Source of the DNA: Rhyzopertha dominica
Lineage: Eukaryota; Arthropoda; Insecta; Coleoptera; Bostrichidae
Assembly: GCA_025024175.1 (NCBI GenBank)
Contig: QCXZ01000137.1
Span: forward strand, 74,896,680-74,960,679
Reading direction: 5' to 3'
Length of the DNA stretch: 64,000 nt
The first letter of the stretch is position 1. Every line of letters begins with the position of its first letter. Below the pieces are notes generated by a model. The model saw nothing but the letters and a program-made list of their open reading frames with translations. It searched no databases and was not told where the DNA came from. This document shows, in pieces, positions 1 to 13,639 of the stretch. Position numbers and translations under genes: made by a program.

Positions 1-34
1 TACCTTACTTTAAGGCCGATTAATTTTTACACAC

Positions 35-2590
35 ATTGAATGATACTAGGTCGTTTATTCATTTATTTCAGGTATATTATACTAAATTGCACTACCTTAG
101 CATACATGCAATAATAATATTTGAAAAAGAGGAGCGATGAGTTTACCAATTACAATTAATTGCAAGAAAATACGTGTTGTGACGTTAATAAATGTTCTTG
201 ATAATTGTTTGACAAATTGGCACGTTAAAGTACTCTAATCTGGTATATGTATACAGCGGCCATGTTTTTATCGAATAAGTAGAATTATTACGATCCTGTT
301 ATGCAGGGCATATTATATTTATTTTAACAATTTGTAGAATGGATAATCGAATATTGACAAAATTTCAGATAGTTCTAAAAACTTTTACGGTAATACATCA
401 AGCAATACGACATACAGCGGATAAAATGCAATAAAATGTTTTTAGAAATATCTCGTAACCTATTTAATATAATTACATTTTGGTAGTAGTAGCTTTTAAA
501 TACTTTCACTACCACGAAAATATTGTTATTATAAGAGTGAATGCTTCTAGCGTCCATCTTATGACACAACAAAAAATTATGAATCCGACGTTTTTTCGAA
601 AACGTATATTAATCTATCGAACATTATCTACATCGATTTCAAAGTTTATAATCAAATTTCCAGTAAAATATCTGCAAACCCAATACATCTTAAACCTATA
701 TTTGCAGGGCAACAGGAGACAACCAGAAAGTTGAACAAGGGAGTGTAAAATGATAAAATAACTAATACCAAAGTTTTTCATTTTGAGTTTTTCGTAGCAT
801 TCCTTTGGCGCTTTTTGTTTGTTTATAGGAACTATCTCTTTCAAACATTTAATTTTGTTTAGTACATTATAGCGACATTTATGACGCCAGTTTTTTTAAT
901 ATAAAATTCGTTTTTTGAAAAGCAGCATTAATTGAATCCCAGTTTACTGGACTGTATTGCTTTAGTTAATAAAATAATAATACTACTATCACTACCACTA
1001 CCAAAACTCACCACCTCTTCCACAACTACTGCTTGTAATATATGTTTTATGCAAATATCACACAACAAATTTGAAATCTAAAATATAAATATGAGAATCT
1101 TTTTTTGGTTATGCCCTTATTGGAAATATATTTATAATGCCTATATTAAACGACGTTTTCTGGTTTTGGAGCATATCACGTTGCACTTTCCGTGGTATTG
1201 TAAAATATTTGAAAAATTGTAACTGCTTTGTTTTAAGATTATTTATGAATTTATTTTTAAACGAAAGCCCAAATGATTGAAAATTTACCACATTTAAAAG
1301 GATTTTTTCATGCAAGTAATTGCATTTTGCTAAATCTGGTACCATTAAAATATGCGTTATGGCAGGGTCTGACTAATTTTAGAGTAACGTTAACGTTAAC
1401 AACGTTTTGACAAGTATAAATATAAAAAAGTCCTAACAGGATTTTTATAGGCATAAATAAAGTAAATGACATTAACAAAAACACATCCTTCAAGAAAATA
1501 AATTTCGTATTAGTCAAGGAATGTCACCAGTTGAATTTGGTTTCTTAAGCATATCTGTAGTACAATTATGACGATGTAAATGAGAATTTTTGTTTTCGGA
1601 ATTTTCAAATTTTAACTAAGATTCATACTCAGTAAGTTATACGTAGAAAACGTTTTTTATACACCTCAATTTAGCTCCACTTATCCCCCCTGCTTATAAA
1701 ACAGAATGTAACAACAATCTAAAAGCCTTATTACCTTCTAAAAAATGTTAACTATAAATATTCTGTTAAATGTGGACAATTAATTAGCAACCATGCAAGA
1801 AACATCCTTATTCGACATAAACAAAATTATCCCGCCAATAATAATAGCAAATTCGTTGATACTATCCATTAATAATTTGAACGATATATTAAACCTTTCA
1901 GTTAAAATGTTTACAATATTGCAGTACTGTAGTTTCGGCAATTGTTATAAATAATGTGCTTTATATCTTAGAGCATACTCAGTGTTTATATGTAGTCATC
2001 CACACCATACTATTACATGCATTTCGAAGCAATACTTTCATTGTGGTATAAGAGTTTTTCTACGCTACTATTTTACGCACGGTTAGAGAAAATGTATTTG
2101 CTTTTTACTTTATTACATTTTGTTTGCCATATTTGGTGTATTTTGAAACATTAGGTACTTTAAAAGTTTTTAATAATATCTGAATTTTCTAAATATTCAA
2201 TTATCGGATATATAGATTGTTAAAATAGATATAAGTAAGTTGCCTTGCATAACCACATCGAAGTAATTCTACTTATGCGACAAAATATCGCCGCTGTATA
2301 CATATACCAAATTAGGATACTTAAATTAATTTATCGAACACAGATCAAGGCAAAGCAGCTTTTAGTGACATCACAATAGGTTACTGTCGTTATATCACAA
2401 CGAACACGTATATACACACATTAATTGTAATTTGTAACTCATCTTCTCAGTACCCTTAAAAATTGACAAGTTGCAACCACAGTCCTCTTTTCATATATTA
2501 TTATTAAACCTGTGCTAAAATAATAAACGTGGAGAAATTTAGTACCCGAAATAAATGACTTACCACAATTCGATATAAGTATCTAAAAGT
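35..2590. repeat. Diverged long inverted repeat (arms about 35-430 and 2105-2590)
   Basis: The left arm, read in reverse complement, matches the right arm for several hundred bases with small gaps. The best anchors are the 20-base block around 241-260 against 2290-2309 (GCCGCTGTATACATATACCA), the AAGTAGAATTA block near 280 and 2265, TATTTTAACAAT near 320 and 2220, and a TTCAGATA-TAAAAACTTTTA block near 370-390 and 2165-2190. The spacer of about 1.7 kb has no recognisable coding sequence. The left arm may continue before the window. It could be an old transposon with long terminal inverted repeats or two inverted copies of one repeat. Confidence 0.6.
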
Positions 2591-2599
2591 TATTTTTTT

Positions 2600-4380
2600 T
2601 AATTTGATATTAGCTAAAATCAACTTGGTTATGATGACAAAAGTAACTTTTAGTAACAAAGTTGACTTTAGTTTAAAATAGAGAAGAAAAACTGTTTCAT
2701 TGAGTTAAGTTGACTGATTCCGCGGTATTAAGTGAATCATATAAATAATATAATAATAACTGTAATGTTTCAAGTTTTAATAAGTTTAACATTTTACATA
2801 TTTCGGTTTATTAAATAGGCATGCATCAAAGAGTTTAGAAATGAAGGTAATTGCTATTGAATATCGTTCACGCCGACCCTTTATACCTACAAGCCTTGTA
2901 TCTGTCCATTTGGAACTCTAATTTCATATTCCTAGCTATACCGCACCGGTTGGACTGGTCTGGTTATATTGGGTGTAATAGTAAAAACAGGTAGATCCGA
3001 GGGTAGATTTTACCTGTCATTGAACCCTGCAGATATTCAAATGTGGTAATGTTGGGTTGCATAAAAACCGGAAATTGTTGCTCAATAGGGATACTGTGCT
3101 TGCCCCATCGTTTGGTGGTAAAAGGTACTAAATTTAGAGTGTAGAGGGTTGCCCCTTATGTTGTTGCATGAATATTGCAACTGAGAGTACATACCATCTC
3201 CTTAGCAGATTCAATTCTTTATACTAAATACTACAGCAGCTACTAAAAAAGAAACACAGAAATACATAGCTGCAGCATGTTTTAGATAAATGGTCTTTAA
3301 AAACAGGAAGGAACACCATCATCAACGACCATCCTAAGATGACTTCTGAGATAGTCAAGTAGCAGCATTTACACTTATAGGATATCTAACGTCGCTCAAG
3401 GCGGCGAATTGAGTCATACGTCCGATAATATAGATAATTCATGAAAAAGACATTTAACCACTTCTTTGCTTGTATACTTCAACTGCAACAACAAACGCGA
3501 ATAAACGAAAGTCGTCCGGGTGATTTGGCATCTTTTCTGAGAAAAAAAGTTCTGAAAATTTAGTCATGAGTTAGAGGCAAAACGAAAAATGTTTCGTATA
3601 GCTTCTTTTTTAAGTATGTCATCCCCTAGTAGACTTAAAACTGACCTTTAACCGTCGAAGGTCCCATTCACTTACCGGCCTTATTCGCGATACCGTCAGC
3701 CCGTCACTTGATCTCCGTCGTTCCGGTACGCCAGTGGTTCAGCGAGGTCCGCTGCACCCGCTTCCTTTGATCAGCAGAGCATACCTGTCAGATGCACAGG
3801 TACAAGAAAAACACGTCGCCCTCGTTTAATTCAAACGGAAAGTTTAAAAGAATATTTAATGACACACATCCTTTGCAGAACGACTGATCGGAAGTTAACG
3901 AACTTCCGGCACTGCTTCTCGGAAGCGAATGTGCATTATATGTCTCAGACGTACGGTTCCGCTGTTTAACTACTTTAAAAGAAATCGTTCCTTTGAAACG
4001 TCCGCTGCGTGGTGTTTCAGTGAATCCCTGATCTAATTATCGATTTTCGGTATTATGGAGCTTATTTTGTTACAGTTTCCTCTAGAGAAATTTAGTACAT
4101 GACATTGAAAANAATTTTTTGAGGGTGTTTATNTGTACTACTCTATATGATTTATGCAGGATAAAATCCGTATTTTGCATTACATCGATTTGAGATTTTT
4201 TATCTGAGCGCTTACATTATTTCTCTATGGAGTTGTCATCGTACTTTTTCGAAATTCACACTGACTTTGGCCGAAAAAATAAAAAGTTGCAACAAAAAAA
4301 ATTTATATTAAGACAAATATAAAAAAAANTATGCAAAGGCAGAGAACAATCCCAGTGCAGAGCACAGATGCACAAAAAAT
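2600..4380. other. Non-coding stretch, no gene recognised
   Basis: No ORF with a recognisable domain was found. Around 3650-3960 the base composition is less AT-rich than its surroundings, with no coding signal. A 14-base block GAGAAATTTAGTAC occurs at about 2533 and again at about 4085, suggesting shared repeat sequence. Confidence 0.4.
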
Positions 4381-4389
4381 TGGAAAGGA

Positions 4390-5480
4390 ATATCTACTTG
4401 AATGAAATCCGATAAAATTGCTGAAAGTATTGATATGCACGGACTGAAGTATGTAAAACTGATAGGTGACGGCGACAGACTTCTGACCGCAAAACCTTAC
4501 GGACCACAACAACTAGTTCGACAAATGCATAAACCATCTGCTGAAAAACTGCCTCAGAATTGCATCAGATGGCAAAAAGTCGTTTAAGTTCGACAAAAAA
4601 TAAGGTTTACCTGTGAAGCTGCGGAAAAGTTTGATATCTAACATAGAGCGAATGAGAGGAGCAATAAAGAAAGCCCTAAATTTCAGGAAAACAGAGGATG
4701 TTTTGTTTGACGAACAATTGGCAGGATTATCTAGAGATACTGAAAATTGCCCAAGGTATTTGCTGATCATAAAAATTGTGAAAATTACTTTTGCACAGAA
4801 CCAAAACCAAACGAAGAGAACTTCATTTCTGAGATGGACGAATGTGGTTTGCTTGGCGATTAACTGACATGCTCTAGAAGATTAGTGCAAAATGTTCATA
4901 ACCTTTTATTAAACATTACTATAGCAACGCAACAGAGACAAATAATTCATCGAAAAATTGCCCGGAAAATTTACAAAAAGGGTATGAGCCGTATTCCTAA
5001 GCGGAAACGAGATAAAGCTTGTAGAAGACTTTTCGCAGATGATCAACCACAAAAAAATGAAAAACAAGTTTGCTGGTCCCGATTCAGATCATAGCCAAGT
5101 CAACAGTGAATCTGATGAAGATATCGTCGATGATGACTATAAAGCGCAGCAAATGGGAGAACTACTTTCAAAAACTTCAACAGGACTTGATGAAATAGAA
5201 AAAGATAGCATAGGTCAATCTGCTAACGATCATATAGATTAACTGCTTCCAATATTGGTCGTGTTGTATTTCGCCGGAATCCTAATACCTATGATATTCT
5301 TGTTAAAAGTTTTGTTCATTCTCCCTTCAAAGGCAATAAATATATGCGTTGGGGCAGTGATAATGAAGACTTGGCAAAAAAAAATTGAAACTTTAACTGG
5401 ATTTAAAATTAAAAACTGTGGTTTATTTGTGCACTGCAATCACCAAGATATATTAACAGTAATTGTCATTTGTCTATATT
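4390..5480 (+). pseudogene. Decayed transposon-like gene with GDGD motif and YqaJ-type nuclease segment
   Basis: Short ORF pieces in shifting frames line up with one protein. The first piece (4402-4587) holds an IGDGD motif followed by KPYGP, and a frame shift later a KCINHLLKN segment. This resembles the GDGDSS-PYG-CxNHLLRN pattern I associate with Mutator-like transposase proteins of arthropods. The second piece (4613-4760) has ERMRGAIKKA. A later piece (5330-5450) reads as an LTGFKIKNCGLF segment, like the core of YqaJ-type nuclease domains found near the C-terminus of the same proteins. Several stops and frame shifts interrupt it, so it cannot encode a working protein. The family name rests on memory of the motif order; the transposon-like origin is more certain than the exact family. 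Confidence 0.5.
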
Positions 5481-5499
5481 ACTTTACCGAAACAAAAAT

Positions 5500-8400
5500 A
5501 ATTTTTTTTATGATTTTGGGTTTAAATTTAACCGGCTTTAGTATTATTAGTAGTATTATTAATAGCAAAAATTCGCGTTTCTGAGTTTTCCAAATATATT
5601 CACAAACAAAATCTATCTTGATTGCATTTTATAATAAAACATACTATTACTTACTTTACTTTTTTAAAATTTGATAGAAGTATTTATTCGTCAAAAAAGT
5701 TTCACTTGGGGGTAAAGAGTACAAGTCAGAGTTATAAGAATGTAATAAATTTACCTGGTGTAAAATGAATTACAAGTAATTCAGTTGAATTAAAAAAAAA
5801 AGAGTTTCACCAGACAAAGTAACTTTTGCCCAAATGCTAAATTACCGTGCTCATAAACGTCTTTGCCTCTTGTAATTAGTTAAGTGGATTATGTAGGTAC
5901 AACTAAAATTTAATAGAAATACTGCAATAAAAATCTACTTACCATTTTGTTTATTTTTTATGACAGCAGCAAGAGAACCGCCAAAGTTTTCAGAATATTG
6001 GATGCAGGTACAACTCCATAGGTGAGTATGATGATATGGAAGCTACCAATGCCAGTCAAATCCAGAGGAGCAAAACCTAGATGAACAGAAGAATCGAGAA
6101 ATTACACCTTTCATTTCCTAAATCCGACAAAAAGATGCTAATATCTAAGAAAACTCTACAAGGAAACCGAGGACGTCATCAATTGACCCATAAGAGAGCA
6201 ATTAGTGAAAAAATGAAAAGGGCTGTGTCCAATGTAAAGTAAACGGTGCCGTACTCAAAATTTGTGTACCCGTGTGTAAAAAAAAACGTTGATTCCAACA
6301 TTGCAGACTTTATAATGAACCAAGGATGCATTTATTTCACAAATCAATTTGTACTTCTGCATGGCTAAAATTTTAATTTTTATTACACTGTAAAATTGTA
6401 TTTCTCGTTTTACTGCTAGAAATATTTCAGTACTTATTTCAACACTCCAAAAAAAACAACCTTTTAAGAAGTGGGCAAATGTCAAACAGAAAATATCTTC
6501 AAAATTTATTTATGCTCAATAAGTACATTCTAAATTAATTTCGTTGTTAGCGCCAGAATCAGCCTATTATTTGCACTCCCTCTGAACGGCGCAATATTTG
6601 CTATTTCAGCAGTTTAGCGTACCCTAAACCCCAGGGTGCGACAATAGAAGGTGGTGTGGTTTTGCTCTTTTGCGCTAGCATTTTATTTGCTATACGAAGT
6701 CGCGTTCCTAGTAACACGAGACCGGTTGTGCTCAAGGGAACATGCAATAATAGACATGCGTATAGTAAAAAAAGTGCTTCACTCAATTGTTATCATTGTG
6801 GAACGCCGAATATTTCTGGGACAGAGAGTTCATTGGTTAAAGACTTCTTTACTGAAGACTCGGTAGTTATCACTAACGCAATGGAACGCTGCTGGGAATA
6901 GTTCATGTCACTTTTGTCCTAAGGAGTTACCACAGAAAATGTAGTAATATCGAATTGGAGATCCTTATGGCCGTTTGTTAATTTGTCAAAACGGTTGGCC
7001 CCCGTAATAACAGGAACGATAATGACTATACCGATTGCAATCCTGTGTAGCCAACGTTATATTGGACAAATTATCTGAGGATATCAGTCCCTAAGGGATT
7101 ATTGATGACGATTGGGAAAATGATCTCGTGGGGCTTAATAGACAAATGTTTTTACTGATAAACCAATACAGGACATTGGAGCTGAAATATAATAGATATA
7201 GGTATCATAACAACAAATATACATTTATTGGATGACATCCAGGTCAAGCTTAAGGCCTTAAGCTCCACAGGGTTCATTTAGTACTAGTGGAAGCAGTACC
7301 AGAGTGCAACACAGTCAGACTTGACTATACTGGCAGGTTGTACACCCAAACACGTGTGCTCTAAAGCACTATAGATAAACCTACCGGCACATAGCAGGCT
7401 TTAAGCAAGCAGACGGCAGGAATAACCAGAGTTTACTATTCATAGAATACTTGAAGGAGGATAAAACACTGCGATTCACATGTTGGCAGTAAAAAAATCA
7501 GACTAGGAACAGAAAAATTGAACCTGAGTCAGTTAATATCTCTACCGCTGAGAGATGTTAGATTTCATGAAGGCTACGGAACTCTTGCATTAGAGAGTAG
7601 GCAGCAGTATAGCGTTAAACTATGACCATCTTTGTTAACAAGAGATAATGATTTTTCATCAGTTATAGAGCACGATCATTCGATGGCAATGTCCACCTTT
7701 ATAAACAGAAGAAATCGTATCCAATATTGGTAAACTTATTATAAATAAAAGGGTTAATTCAGGTGACACTCATTCCCCTTACTTTAAACCATGTGCTTCT
7801 GTTTTTGCAGAGACCTTCGATGTTATTATACTCGTGTACCACAAAACATTTATTAACGAGCGTTTTCCTAATATTTTGGAGGCAATAATCACAATTTTTA
7901 GTATAAAAATCTGACCTCCAGAGGCATTATTAGGAGCTATGGACGTATTATGCTTATCTCTGTAATGGCAAACACTTCTGAATTTATACCAACAGATCTT
8001 TTCAACTTAAAAGCGTTACAATTATGTCGAACATTATGGTTTCTACGTCAGCATAGAGCTAATAAGGAGAAAGTCTCTCAGATTTATATAATTGATGTCG
8101 AATTTTTGACAGTATGTTCTAGCTAGGGCTTCTCAAAAAAGTTAGTACTCTTGGAATTAGTGGGAACTATTACTTAAGATGGAGTTTTTCACATTTGGCA
8201 GATAAAATTGACTTCTGTTAACATAGCATTTACATGGAGTTCATCAGGGAGTTAGCTCCTTATTCCATTATAAATAATGTTCTGGCCGTTTTTGTTTACT
8301 ATAAACTATATATTTATTGTATACAGACGGTGTAAAGTTATTCTCAGTGATCCGAAACGTTAACCATTGCTTGTATGTTCACCGGTACTTAAATAACCTG

Positions 8401-11400
8401 GTTTAGTTAATTGGTACAACACTAGGATAAAAAATTTCAATATGTATCATAGTGCGACTGATTTTGCCAACAATTTCGGAGTGGTGGGGCTTTAGTTTTT
8501 GTATAAATTTACCACAGCACCTTGACAACGCCCTAATTAAGTACTTAGACTAATATTTATTTTTATAAATGCAATCTTCAAATAATAAGGTTGATCACCC
8601 TCTTACATAGGCTATAGGTAGTTGGTTTCGAGACTTTGGAGTTTTATTAGGGTATGTTTAAGAAAGTACAGAAATTAGGTGGTTTAAAGATGTAAAAATA
8701 TGTGAAATGTAAAATATTCTGAACCAGAAGAAAATATTTAAAATATGAACACCAGAGTTGGCAAATACACAATTGCTTTGTATTCTTTAAAGGTAAGAAC
8801 GCAAGCTCGTTATCAGAGACTATACGTGAAATATTTACAACCTCTGTCGTCTGACAGAAACACTAACAGCAGCTACCCACAACCCACAACTACCAGTCAA
8901 TCTAGCATATGGATATTTCAGATCGTGCAGGCGCCTTGAAACTCTGTATACAGGAGTAGCAACTGGCGCAACCCTTAGCGCGCAGTTTGTACCCCTACCA
9001 ATGGGGTGCGCTTTCCTTGCCTGCCGTTTGCAGGATTTTGTTATTATAAGGAGCTAAAGCTTTTTTCACTATTTGCTTTTATAAATATTATAATTCATCA
9101 CATATTATTCAGGTCTTTTGTTAGCTTCAATTCGCTTTAATTTACAGGCTAACCCTTAGTGTTGCAGGAATCGATTAGGGATGAATGTAGAGGGTGTAGT
9201 GCAGCATATAATTCAGCGATGGCGCTATGGTTTTATTTAACGAGAGCAGCAGTGAAAATTTTGAAAGACGCCTATTCAGATATTAGATACATGACAAAGC
9301 TTTTGATAATTACAAACTAATGGCTTTCCATTATTTTGCGTAATAAATATTTCAGCCTTAAACGATACGCTACATAAACAAGCATTTTTCGTTCGGTTTG
9401 TCGCTACCCTGAAATATACAAAATGCGAATTCCTGCAGTCTAAGTAGTAGTAAAATTGAAGACTTTTAGGTGAACCAAGAGCTTTTGAACATTACTCTTT
9501 TACCTCAACGATTTTCTTCTGCGGAAATGAACTTTCTCTATCTACAAATATAAATAGGTTCATAAAAATCGTGCAGACAAGAAGCTAGAACTATTTGGTA
9601 GGTAACCTCTCGTTTGAAGAGTACTTACCCTTTTTACTTTGCCGAGCTTTCAAGTACAGTTGGTGGTCTTCATTATGATTTCTTACCGAAAGTGCCAAAT
9701 TAATTATAAAAACTTATCCACTCCATTTTATGTAATAATATAAAAGTAGTATATTTTAGACTCTGATGATACATAGTTTAGCGGCAATGTAAAAGCTCCA
9801 ACAGCCGACACAAATAAATTCTTCAACAAGAATATCACCAGNTTTGCTCTAATGATATTTTCGTTTTATTAATTTACGTTTTTAAGATTTGCGCTGGTAA
9901 CAAGTAAGTGTGAATATTACTAAATTTTTGTGTATGTGTCTTTTATGTAGTGGTATTGTATCTTTGTTGTTTGACTTCATGTCAATTTATTTGTTGAAGG
10001 TTATCGGGATATCTGTTTTTGTTATGCCAGTTTTAGCAAGAGCTGTTTATTTGGTAGACAGTCCCACGTACCTTGTTCACGTTTAGAAACATTATTTGTT
10101 ACTTTAAACAATTTTTTATTTTAATTTGACAAATTTTACGTTTTTAATAGTGCCTACTTTATTTGCTCATTTTGAAAACTTATATTGATGTTTGTTACAA
10201 GTAAAACGTAAACGTTGATGAACTGTGCTACGACTCGTTTGTTAAATCGAGAAACAAAAGAATTCGTTTATCACGAAAATAGAAGGCAAGCATGTGCATT
10301 TTTAGGTACGCAAGGTATTATGGGGCATTATCAGGTATTAATAAGTATTATTGGGGTATTAGTTCGTATTAGTAGAGAATTAAGGGTATTACAGATTTAC
10401 TAATAGTTATTAGCATGTAAACGGGAAATTCGTGTGCAGAATTTCGTTGTGTTTTATCCCTCGAGAAAAAACGGGTATCAAGCAAGTCAAATATAATATT
10501 TTCTAAAAATATATAATATATATCTGTAACAGAAACCAATTAATGTTTTGCATTTCCATACCGTCCACCTACAAACGTGGGAATCCGGCGCAATGCTAAT
10601 ACTTCCTATCCCGTGCTCATATTTACACTCATCCTCTAGATGGATTCCTGCTCGCTGTTATTACGGCAATAAATGAAATCTGGTGAAATCTCGGAAGGGC
10701 CCGAACACTTAAAAGCCTCTCTGCGTATTCCATTCGCCGTATATTTCGTCGTGTTCCTTTATTTTGCCAACCTTCTCGTTGAGGGGAATTCTGTTACAGC
10801 GCCAAATACTGGGTAATATAAACGCTCGTGCGTGGTAGAGTTTCACGTATTTCTCAGTTTCAGATCCTTTGATCTCTCCGAGCTTTCCCATTTATGTTTT
10901 TTGTGGCCCAGCGTTTGATGGAGGACCTCTTGTAGACGACAGCGGAACTACTTCATTCAGCTTTTTACATTTATTTTGCGGACGGTCAAAAGTACCCTCT
11001 TAACGAAGCGGCGCAAGTAATTCAACGTTCATTAATTAAGAATTAGCCGTTTCAGCGAAGCGAGTCGCTATAGTTTATGAATCAACAGAATGTGAGAGGC
11101 AGGAAATGAAAAAATTACTTAGCGTATGGGACTAGGTTTCCGATCTTCAGAAGAAGCATTGCATCCATGTCAACAACACGTTTATTGTGATCTATATGCC
11201 AATAAATAGTGCTGGTAATTTGATCAGCGTATCAATTGTTCACATTAATTTCCTTGTTGCAATCTCGACTGTGAAACAACAGTGTGGAAGCTGCTCATCC
11301 AGGCTTTTATAGGCCAAAAAACAAACTAGTGATACAATTTTTCATTTAGATGGAATCTTCTAGGTACCTCCAGGTAATGAAAAATCTACCATTCCCCAGT

Positions 11401-11990
11401 GTCCTTTGACATCATGTTCATCTTGATTTCTTATAAGCTGACGCTACCATTCTTGTTTCCTAGTCGGTAATTTAGGTACACGTCTTGCACAAACTTTCCG
11501 ATAATATGGATGATTTCATAGTCAAAATCGTTAAATCGTCAGTTTTCTCTCAAATATTCTGACAAGTATACACATCTGTAACAAATGCAGGCGTTTTCTT
11601 TTTAGAAACCTTTAGGCGTATGTCACATGTAAGCGTCTGCTGCAAAATCGTTCCTGTGCACTTCTTGAAAGCTACGCTGGTGGTATTTGTTTTAAAGCTC
11701 GATTTACAAGTTAATAGCTCAAGTAAGTTCAGAAGTTTTTGTGATAGGGCTTGAAAGTAGAACTTTACTAAACGTCAGTATCCAGCAATTTGAAAAAAAA
11801 ATTGATTGCATTCGCACTTGCCTCGAATTTTTGTGCTGGGTGGAGAAGTGTGACTGCGTTTACTGGGGAAGTGTGAATACGCATAAATAACATGTACACA
11901 CATTCCCGACATAACCTTAAACAAGTTTTGGTCCGACGGAAGGTATCCTCATTGCAGAAATGTTTCGCAATAATAAAAGGAAGACCCGAC
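5500..11990. other. Long AT-rich non-coding stretch
   Basis: No intact gene or recognisable transposase was found in 6.5 kb. A short ORF ending at 6902 has a CYHCG motif but no further support. A TATTA-rich patch lies at about 10300-10400. A more GC-balanced block at about 10540-11060 has no coding frame and could be conserved non-coding sequence. The rest shows nothing I can name. Confidence 0.45.
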
Positions 11991-11994
11991 GTGG

Positions 11995-13420
11995 TAATTG
12001 AAAACAGTGGAAAAATGGGGTTCTGGCCTCTCAAGAAAAGAACTCTCCCAGACAGTTGCAGAATATGATAAAGTAAACAACTTAAAATCTCCTTTCAGCA
12101 AAGGAATACCTGGGGGTAATTGGTTGCAGGCTTTTAAATCGCGCAACAATGTGAGCATTTGCCAGAAAGAAATGGACCCGTTCCTAATCAACAAATATTT
12201 TGCAATATTGAAGACTACGAAGGACGAAATCTACAACAAACTTTCGAATATATTGAATTTGGATGAAACGTAATTCTGTCTAGATCGATCAAAAGAAAAA
12301 GTAGTTGGTGAGAGAGGCCAACAAGTACGTGGACAGTGAGCGGTCTAGGCAGAAAAAACACTATTTTTTTAAGTGCTGTCAATGCAACTGGGGGCAAAGT
12401 TCCACCACTCATATTATTTAATGGCAAAAACATATGGAATGCATAGTGGCATAAATGTGTTATCCGTGCCTTCCTTATGCTTCCAATCCCAATCGATGGA
12501 TTGATTAGGATATGTTTTACAATTATTTTAAAAGACCCTGATTCCAGCTTTAGGAGATGAATGTCCAATTCTCTAGGTATTGGACGGACACTCAACAAAC
12601 CTACAGCTAAATCTTGTAGAACTGGCAATGGAAAATAGTGTAACAATTTTGAAATTACCACCTCATTACACCCATGTTTTGCAACCTTTAGATATAGCAG
12701 TGTTTAAACCATTAAAAGATGCCTGGGGCCAGATACTTGGTAAATGGACCCAACAAAACGTAGGTCTGAAAATACCAAAGAAAACATTTTCTGAACATGT
12801 TGGGCAGTGCTGGAAAGGTGTATCCATTAAAACAATTCAAAGGGGCATCCGCAAAGCCGGAAAAGTCCCTTATAATTCCCAGGTGATTCCAGACGAGAAA
12901 TATCCTCTTATCACGGAGAACATCATCTTACAAATTAAAAAAAAAAACGCTATTGGAAAAACTGAAGGTTCAAGAGGTCCAAGTCCGTTGCAGCAAGGAG
13001 AGTCGTCAGTAACAGGGAGAAATTGCTCATCCGTTTCTTTTGATTTTACCCCAGACTGTGGAACAAGAACGTCGCGTTCCACAAAAGCAAACTACTAAGC
13101 TAAGTGGTGGAAGAAAGGAAGTGAAAGGAATGCATTTGCACACGAATCCAACAGTGACAATGAATGAGAGGACGAACCACCTTACGTGCAATATGAGGAT
13201 GATTGGACCCGGAAAATTTTTGTGACAGTTATTATGTACCAGATGACGACGTTGATGTTGGAAAATGGGTAGTTGTTCAGTACCCAACGAAGAAAAAGAA
13301 AATGAGGGATGGAAAATGAAGTTTACTGAATTCAAGCAAGGATATTTCAAAGGCCAGCTAAGGAAGACGTCGATGTTATGGACACATAGGACATTTTCAG
13401 AATTCTGGCGACACCAAAGA
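11995..13420 (+). mobile_element. Decayed pogo/Tigger-type DNA transposon
   Basis: Two good ORF blocks (11998-12273 and 12580-13098) belong to one DDE_1-type transposase of the pogo/Tigger group. The first carries an HTH-like N-terminal region and ends at NLDET, the position of the first catalytic aspartate. The next segment (about 12280-12580) is shifted and carries stops. The second block opens with LDGHSTN, the second catalytic aspartate, and continues with PPHYTHVLQPLD, which contains the third acid. Downstream, at about 13230-13300, a shifted frame reads DVGKWVVVQYPTKKK, resembling the C-terminal tail of insect Tigger proteins. Terminal inverted repeats were not located. Stops and frame shifts show that it is inactive. 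Confidence 0.85.
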
Positions 13421-13639
13421 AAGGACGCAGGGGAATCTTTTGCTTCCCGTATATTTTTGTGGTTTCAACATATAAAATATTTTCTGTTTGTTTTAGGGTT
13501 GAGTAAACGATTTAGCAGTACTCTTGATTTAGTGTACACCTATAGGTGTGCCAATAGTCAGGCAAGTAGCCGTATTTCAGATCACATTCACACTTTCCCT
13601 AAATACCCGAGGAAGTGTAAATCGTGGTAACATAGACTG

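Noticed and set aside
12215..12661. 148-codon minus-strand ORF
   Set aside because: Antisense to the pogo/Tigger transposase blocks; no domain of its own.
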